A program made the position numbers and the translations under genes. A DNA stretch of 23,529 nucleotides from a virus. Positions within the stretch are counted from its first letter, which is position 1. Each line of letters begins with the position of its first letter. A model generated the notes under the pieces. That model was not told where the DNA came from. It searched no databases and saw only the letters and a program-made list of their open reading frames with translations. This document shows, one piece after another, positions 20,233-23,529 of this stretch. The stretch is taken from positions 1-23,529 of the IMG/VR virus record IMGVR_UViG_3300043803_001496; one strand, 5' to 3'.

Positions 20233-20721
20233 CTAGCCCTCCGTGGTGCAGTCAACTGCCGCGGCATCCTCACCGCGAGCCTCCGTGCGTCGGCGACGCA
20301 TCTCCCTCATCGCCGCCAGGTGCCTGCCATCCGTGAGCAGGTTGTCGATGCGGTCCGCGAGCTGGTCGAGCTTCCCCTGCAGCTCACGCACCGCGTCGTA
20401 GAGCGCCTCGCGGTCACCGATCGCGATCCTCTGGTCGATCGCCATGCGGTCGATGACCGCGAGGTCGTAGCGAGCCTCGGCGGACGCCAATCGGTACGCG
20501 CGTCCCACCATCGTCTCGCAGTGTCGTGCTACGAGCGTGCATACGCCGGCCCACCGCCGCGAAATAGGCTCTCCGACACGATCTGCACTCTCCAACGCGA
20601 GAAAGTCCGCCGACGTCGCCGCTCGGACGGCGTCCACGACTTGCGGATCTGGCGCGCCTGCTCGCGTATCTCGCAGGGCGTAGGCATCGCTTTCGGCGCT
20701 TGGCTCATGTGGTCGCTCCAT
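20233..20721 (-). CDS. Unrecognised helical protein, first gene of the early operon
   Basis: A 162-residue protein starting MERPHEPSAESDAYALRDTR at the ATG at 20721. The middle is helical and Ala/Arg-rich; residues 100-140, IGDREALYDAVRELQGKLDQ with LADRIDNLLTDGRHLAAMRE, have coiled-coil-like spacing, and the C-terminus (RRRRTEARGEDAAAVDCTTEG) is charged. A moderate AGAGGG lies about eight bases upstream. A longer reading back to 20841 exists, but it would run through the divergent control region and is rejected. Being first after the inverted-repeat control region it is likely an early gene; I cannot identify it. Confidence 0.6.
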   Translation of the reverse strand: MERPHEPSAESDAYALRDTRAGAPDPQVVDAVRAATSADFLALESADRVGEPISRRWAGVCTLVARHCETMVGRAYRLASAEARYDLAVIDRMAIDQRIAIGDREALYDAVRELQGKLDQLADRIDNLLTDGRHLAAMREMRRRRTEARGEDAAAVDCTTEG

Positions 20722-20769
20722 GACTCGTGGCCCTCTGTCTCCCGCGGCATCCGTCCACGGGCGTGCATG

Positions 20770-20823
20770 GTTTTGGCATGGACGCAAACGGCGGTCAAGA
20801 GTAATTTGCGTGCGTGCCAAAAC
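20770..20823. promoter_or_regulatory. Nested inverted repeat in divergent early control region
   Basis: GTTTTGGCA (20770-20778) pairs with TGCCAAAAC (20815-20823), and inside it ACGCAAA (20782-20788) pairs with TTTGCGT (20805-20811), around a 16-base centre. The region separates the minus-strand early operon from the plus-strand GP88 gene. A minus-strand TTGACC at 20794-20799 could be a -35 box. Operators for a dimeric regulator on both sides are likely. Confidence 0.6.
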
Positions 20824-20864
20824 AGGCCATTTAGCCCGCAAAACGCAATTCGTGAGGTGTCGCG

Positions 20865-21611
20865 GTGAACTACAAGTCCCTCGCGGAAAAGACGTCGGAC
20901 CTCGAGTCCCACGAGCAGCTCGCCGACGACGAGTCGCCGTTTTCCACGAACCGCGTCACCGGGTACTCGATCAATTACCCGATCGCCGAAACGTGCGCGC
21001 CGACGAGCGTGTGCGTCGAAACCTGCTATTTCGGTCGCGGACCGAGCACCTGGACGGGAGCGATCAAGAAGCAGTGGCGCGTTTATCGCTCGACGGTGGC
21101 CGACCCGGCCGGGTTCGCCGCTCGCGTGTGCGTGTGGGCGGCTCGCCACCGCATCGAATTCGTGAGGTGGAACGGGGGCGGCGACCTGTTCCCCGAGTCA
21201 GTGGCCGCGATCAACCGCGCCGCCGAGCTGCAGCCGCTCTTGCTCCACTGGGTCGTGACGCGGCTACCCGACCTCGCGACGTCGATACGCCCGGCGGCGA
21301 ACGTCTACGTGCATTTCTCGATCGACCGATCGTCGTGGAAGCGAGCCGCGGGGATGCTGGGCTACGGCGGCCAGTGGTTCTGGTCGTACCAGGGCGCGCC
21401 CGGTGAAGAGGTGCCGGCCGGCCTCGCGCCGGTGACGTTCTTCGACGGGTACGACCCGGGCGGTGCAGAGCTCGGGACGGACCACTGCCCGCTCAACGCG
21501 GCAGACGACATTACCGGCGTCTGCGGGCGCTGCCGGCGGTGCTTCGACGGGACGGCGGTCGAGCGTGGCAGGCAGCTCCTGCCGATGCTCGAGGCGAACC
21601 TGGCGAACTAG
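20865..21611 (+). CDS. GP88-family phage protein with clustered cysteines
   Basis: A 248-residue protein starting at a GTG (VNYKSLAEKT) with GAGGTG shortly upstream. VTGYSINYPIAETCAPTSVC followed by VETCYFGRG places three Cys at about 44, 50 and 54, and a second Cys group, VCGRCRRCFDG, lies near the C-terminus. This matches the phage GP88 family, whose Cys pattern suggests iron-sulfur or metal binding, with some likeness to radical SAM folds; its biochemical role is not established. It also has FVRWNGGGDLFPESVAAINR and VVTRLPDLA in the middle, as in that family. The gene is divergent from the early operon, and its stop shares CTAG with that of the XRE gene. Confidence 0.75.
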   Translation: MNYKSLAEKTSDLESHEQLADDESPFSTNRVTGYSINYPIAETCAPTSVCVETCYFGRGPSTWTGAIKKQWRVYRSTVADPAGFAARVCVWAARHRIEFVRWNGGGDLFPESVAAINRAAELQPLLLHWVVTRLPDLATSIRPAANVYVHFSIDRSSWKRAAGMLGYGGQWFWSYQGAPGEEVPAGLAPVTFFDGYDPGGAELGTDHCPLNAADDITGVCGRCRRCFDGTAVERGRQLLPMLEANLAN

Positions 21612-21886
21612 GCGCTCGTGCGGTGCTCGGCCGCGTGGCCGGCCGCGAGCTGGTTGAGCGTCACGCCGAGGGCGTCGGCGATCGCGGCCGCGGTCGTGAG
21701 CTTGGGGTCTTGGGCGCCGGCCACGATCCGGTAGAGCGTCGAGAGGTTGACGCCGGAAGCCTCGGACAGGGTGTCCAGCGTCATCCCCCGGCGTGTGGCG
21801 AGCGCCACGATCGTGCGCCCTATCGCAGATACGGGGCGGGTGCGGGGCCGACCGCCGGCGTGCTTGGACTTCGGTGGGCGTGGCAT
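21608..21886 (-). CDS. XRE-family helix-turn-helix repressor
   Basis: A 92-residue protein with a basic start (MPRPPKSKHAGGRPRTRPVS) and an XRE helix-turn-helix at about 35-80: MTLDTLSEASGVNLSTLYRI followed by KLTTAAAIADALGVTLNQLA. This is the fold of phage CI and Cro regulators. ATG at 21886 with AAGGGA seven bases upstream. It is convergent with GP88, sharing the CTAG stop overlap, and divergent from the HExxH gene; an imperfect inverted repeat at 21911-21936 lies just upstream and could be its operator. There is no C-terminal oligomerisation or peptidase domain, so it is a short repressor. A role in the lysogeny decision is likely. Confidence 0.85.
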   Translation of the reverse strand: MPRPPKSKHAGGRPRTRPVSAIGRTIVALATRRGMTLDTLSEASGVNLSTLYRIVAGAQDPKLTTAAAIADALGVTLNQLAAGHAAEHRTSA

Positions 21887-21910
21887 CGAATAATCCCTTG
21901 CGTCTGTGCC

Positions 21911-21936
21911 ATCCCCCGACTACCCTGTCGAGGGAT
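21911..21936. promoter_or_regulatory. Imperfect inverted repeat upstream of XRE gene
   Basis: ATCCCCCGAC and GTCGAGGGAT pair at nine of ten positions around a 6-base centre. It lies between the XRE start and the tRNA fragment. It may be the repressor operator, or part of the attachment site flank brought from the host tRNA gene. Confidence 0.45.
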
Positions 21937-21939
21937 CAC

Positions 21940-21996
21940 TACACCCGGCAGGGCTCGAACCTGCAACCTTCGGTTCCGTAGACCGACGCTCTACCG
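21940..21996 (-). other. Partial tRNA-Arg(ACG), probable phage attachment site
   Basis: On the minus strand this holds the 3' part of a tRNA: D-stem 3' strand GAGC, anticodon stem TCGGT/ACCGA with loop CTACGGA (anticodon ACG), a 5-base variable region, T arm GCAGG-TTCGAGC-CCTGC and acceptor strand CGGGTGT plus A. The 5' acceptor strand and 5' D-stem are missing, so it is not a working tRNA. Tyrosine integrases often recombine in the 3' half of tRNA genes, and an integrase lies about 430 bp away, so an att core of about 55 bp is the best reading. Confidence 0.75.
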
Positions 21997-22012
21997 AAGT
22001 CAGGTGGGACGC

Positions 22013-22282
22013 ATGGCCGCGAAAAACGAGGTGGTGATTGGCGGGCAGCGGTGGCGGGTGCGGTTCTGCAAGCTGCGGGGCGCGTATGGCGAATGCGACT
22101 ACGACAAGCGCGAGATCCGGTTGTCCCGGGAGCTGGCCGGTCGCGACCTCATGGACACGATCCTCCACGAGGTGTTTCACGCGCGGTGGCCGGATATCGC
22201 GGAGGAGAGCGTTCTTGAGTTTGCGGCAAGCATGACCGCAGCGTTGGAGCGGTACGGGTTCCGCCAGGTGCGGGATCCGTAG
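22013..22282 (+). CDS. Small HExxH zinc-metallopeptidase-like protein
   Basis: An 89-residue protein. MAAKNEVVIGGQRWRVRFCK and GECDYDKREIRLSREL are beta-strand-like, followed by MDTILHEVFHARWPDIAEES, where HEVFH at about 52-56 is the zinc-binding HExxH and the following Glu residues (64-65) could supply the third ligand or base. This resembles small phage SprT- or ImmA-like metallopeptidases. The ATG at 22013 has AGGTGG upstream and directly follows the tRNA fragment. ImmA-type peptidases cleave XRE repressors to induce elements; the divergent XRE gene makes that attractive, but the protein is shorter than ImmA and the function is inferred. Confidence 0.7.
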   Translation: MAAKNEVVIGGQRWRVRFCKLRGAYGECDYDKREIRLSRELAGRDLMDTILHEVFHARWPDIAEESVLEFAASMTAALERYGFRQVRDP

Positions 22283-22311
22283 CGGAAATGCCGGTTGTTC
22301 CGGGGGGGTGT

Positions 22312-22368
22312 AAAAATTTTTGACTGAAAGTACACATCGCCCTTGTACCGCCAAGGAGGAGGTACACA
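22312..22368 (+). promoter_or_regulatory. Integrase leader: A5T5 tract, direct repeats and orphan ribosome site
   Basis: The 141-base gap before the integrase has AAAAATTTTT at 22312-22321, TTGACT at 22320-22325 (a possible -35, with only a poor -10 after it), and GTACACA twice (22330-22336 and 22362-22368), 32 bp apart. AAGGAGGAGG at 22353-22362 looks like a perfect ribosome site but has no start codon within range. These may be promoter, regulator or integrase-arm sites. Confidence 0.4.
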
Positions 22369-22423
22369 CCCGTAAGGGCGTCGCTCGCCAGGCTGGCAGC
22401 GTCGCTCGACAGAGCTGGTTGAG

Positions 22424-23311
22424 ATGGTCGCGGTTTCTCCTTCGCTCGCGGACTACGTCGGCACCTACGCGCTCTATCGCGACGTCCGCGCCGCGACCGT
22501 TCGCCAGTACGAGCTGGCCGTCGCCGCGCTCGACCGCTGGGCCGGCCGCCGCGTGACGGTTGCCGAGCTCACGCCCGAGCTCGTGTCGAGGTGGCTCCGC
22601 GATTACGCGGCCGAGGTGTCGCCGGCGACCGCCGCGAGCAAGAGGAGCCAGGTGCTCGTGCTCTGGCGCAGTGCCGCAGACGACGGCCTGGTCGCGGCCC
22701 CGACTCGCCGGGTGCGGCCGGTGAAGCAGATCCCGCGGGCGACCGAGGCGTGGACGCTCGAGGAGGTGGAGCGACTGCTAGTCGCCTGCCGCGATCTGCC
22801 GCGGACGCATCGGTGCGGCCTGCCGCGGCCGACTTGGTGGGATCTTGCGATCCGCATAGCGTGGGACACCGGACTCCGGTGGTCGGACCAGATCGCGCTG
22901 CGGTCTGACGACGCACGCCGGGGCAGGTTCACGGTCGTGCAGTCGAAGACCCGTCGGCCGGTGAGCTGCGGACTGTCGGACACGACGCTGGCGGTGCTCG
23001 AGGACACGCTGCGGTCGTGTCCCCGGCCGCTCGCGACGCCGTGGCCGGCGACGCAGGAGGCATTCCTGCAACAGTTCCGCCGGCTCGTGGCGGCGGCCAG
23101 GATTCGGCCTGGTACGTGGAAGTTTCTTCGACGGGGCAGTGCGACGGACGTCGAGCTGCAGGTCCGAGGAGACGCCAGCACGCATCTAGGACACGCTCCA
23201 GGCTCGAGGGTCGCGGACACCAATTACCTCGCGCACGAGCTTCTGGCGGCCTCCAGGGCTCGCCCACGGCCACTGTCCAGGGGGGTGGTGGCGCGCACGG
23301 ATTCGATGTAG
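22424..23311 (+). CDS. Tyrosine recombinase / phage integrase
   Basis: A 295-residue protein. Residues 10-90 form a SAM-like N-terminal DNA-binding domain (YVGTYALYRDVRAATVRQYE). The catalytic domain has IAWDTGLRWSDQIAL with Arg about 152, a Lys near 175 (VVQSKTRRP), TWKFLRRGSATDVE with Arg 236-237, STHLGHAPGS with His at about 254 and 257, and the Tyr nucleophile near 268 (ADTNYLAHEL). The box II His is replaced by Lys 233, an accepted variant. It would integrate the phage at the tRNA-Arg-type site nearby. The ATG at 22424 has only a weak GGTTGAG upstream, so expression may be low. The C-terminus is Arg-rich and short. Confidence 0.9.
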   Translation: MVAVSPSLADYVGTYALYRDVRAATVRQYELAVAALDRWAGRRVTVAELTPELVSRWLRDYAAEVSPATAASKRSQVLVLWRSAADDGLVAAPTRRVRPVKQIPRATEAWTLEEVERLLVACRDLPRTHRCGLPRPTWWDLAIRIAWDTGLRWSDQIALRSDDARRGRFTVVQSKTRRPVSCGLSDTTLAVLEDTLRSCPRPLATPWPATQEAFLQQFRRLVAAARIRPGTWKFLRRGSATDVELQVRGDASTHLGHAPGSRVADTNYLAHELLAASRARPRPLSRGVVARTDSM

Positions 23312-23529
23312 GTGTGGAGTTCGTAGCCGGAGGCGAGGGCCGAAAAACGGCGGAAGGAACCGCCCCCCGGGGGTGGGGTAGGGGGGGTGGCCCCCCCACC
23401 AGTGGCCCCCTCGCAACGGGGGTTATAGACCCCCTAAAATGGGGGTGCGCAGAGCCCCCCGATGGGGGGGTGTGCATTCCCCCTTTGTTGGGGGTTATGC
23501 GATCCCCCCTGTTAGGTGGTCCGTTGCAG
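23312..23529. repeat. Array of alternating G and C runs
   Basis: After the integrase stop, 23363-23509 holds about fourteen runs of 4-7 G or C, such as C6 23363, G7 23381, C7 23391, G5 23418, C5 23430, G5 23441, C6 23455, G7 23464, C5 23479, G5 23490 and C6 23504. Each run can pair with the next (C5-TAAAAT-G5, C6-GAT-G7, C5-TTTGTT-G5, G5-TTATAGA-C5). GGGGGTTAT occurs twice (23418 and 23490). No gene is seen here; the remainder to 23529 shows nothing else I can name. Confidence 0.75.

Noticed and set aside
20722-20841. N-terminal extension of the first early gene to 20841
   Set aside because: It would cover the divergent control region and gives basic, shadow-like sequence; the ATG at 20721 fits better.
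21940-22010. Complete tRNA-Arg gene
   Set aside because: The 5' acceptor strand and the 5' strand of the D-stem cannot be found, so no cloverleaf closes.
22320-22556. A 78-residue plus-strand frame starting with TTG before the integrase
   Set aside because: It runs into the integrase gene in another frame, has low-quality composition and its start is before, not after, the AAGGAGGAGG site.
23363-23509. CRISPR array
   Set aside because: Repeats are only short G or C runs with irregular spacing; no constant repeat of CRISPR length and no cas gene.

Overview
The window looks like part of a temperate tailed-phage genome (or a prophage) of the siphovirus type, from a high-G+C bacterium. Nearly all genes lie on the minus strand and read from about 20.7 kb down to position 1 as one tightly packed early-to-late cluster. 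Neighbouring genes are commonly joined by ATGA, GTGA, TGATG or TAATG overlaps, and GTG or TTG starts are frequent. The host cannot be fixed from sequence alone. High G+C together with a CsrA gene argues against most Actinobacteria and fits Planctomycetota or Proteobacteria; I lean to the former with low confidence.

Layout in transcription order on the minus strand. (1) Regulation and replication, 20721-16287: an unrecognised coiled-coil-like protein, CsrA, a small unknown, a RecA-like AAA ATPase of the Sak4 kind, a small unknown, a DUF669-like ssDNA-binding protein ending in an SSB-type acidic tip, four small proteins including a winged-helix candidate, and a DUF1376 replication protein carrying an iteron-like candidate origin inside its gene. 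(2) DNA modification and packaging, 16290-12658: a SAM methyltransferase, a PDDEXK-type nuclease, the large terminase and two small unknowns, one a 47-residue two-helix membrane protein. (3) Head, 12337-8438: a 68-residue unknown, lambda-type portal, a protease-capsid fusion and a DUF2190 decoration protein. (4) Fibres and connectors, 8364-2057: a 232-residue protein, a 129-residue protein, two tail-fibre proteins with paralogous N-termini, two fibre-assembly candidates and two tail-completion candidates. (5) Tail, 1991-1: three consecutive tube-like paralogues, a tail assembly chaperone with a probable -1 frameshift extension, and the start of the tape measure protein, cut by the window edge.

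The right end carries plus-strand genes: a GP88-family protein divergent from the early operon across a nested inverted repeat, a small HExxH metallopeptidase, and a tyrosine integrase. A minus-strand XRE repressor sits between GP88 and the metallopeptidase. Between repressor and metallopeptidase lies the 3' two-thirds of a tRNA-Arg(ACG), best read as an attachment site. Beyond the integrase, about 150 bp consists of alternating runs of 5-7 G or C.

The most notable signals are a putative plus-strand small RNA (promoter plus strong terminator) opposite the late operon at 12559-12646, a CsrA-type hairpin with an ACGGAG loop just before the phage csrA gene, the iteron/palindrome block in the DUF1376 gene, the triplicated tube gene, and the G/C-run array. 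No holin, endolysin or small terminase could be recognised.
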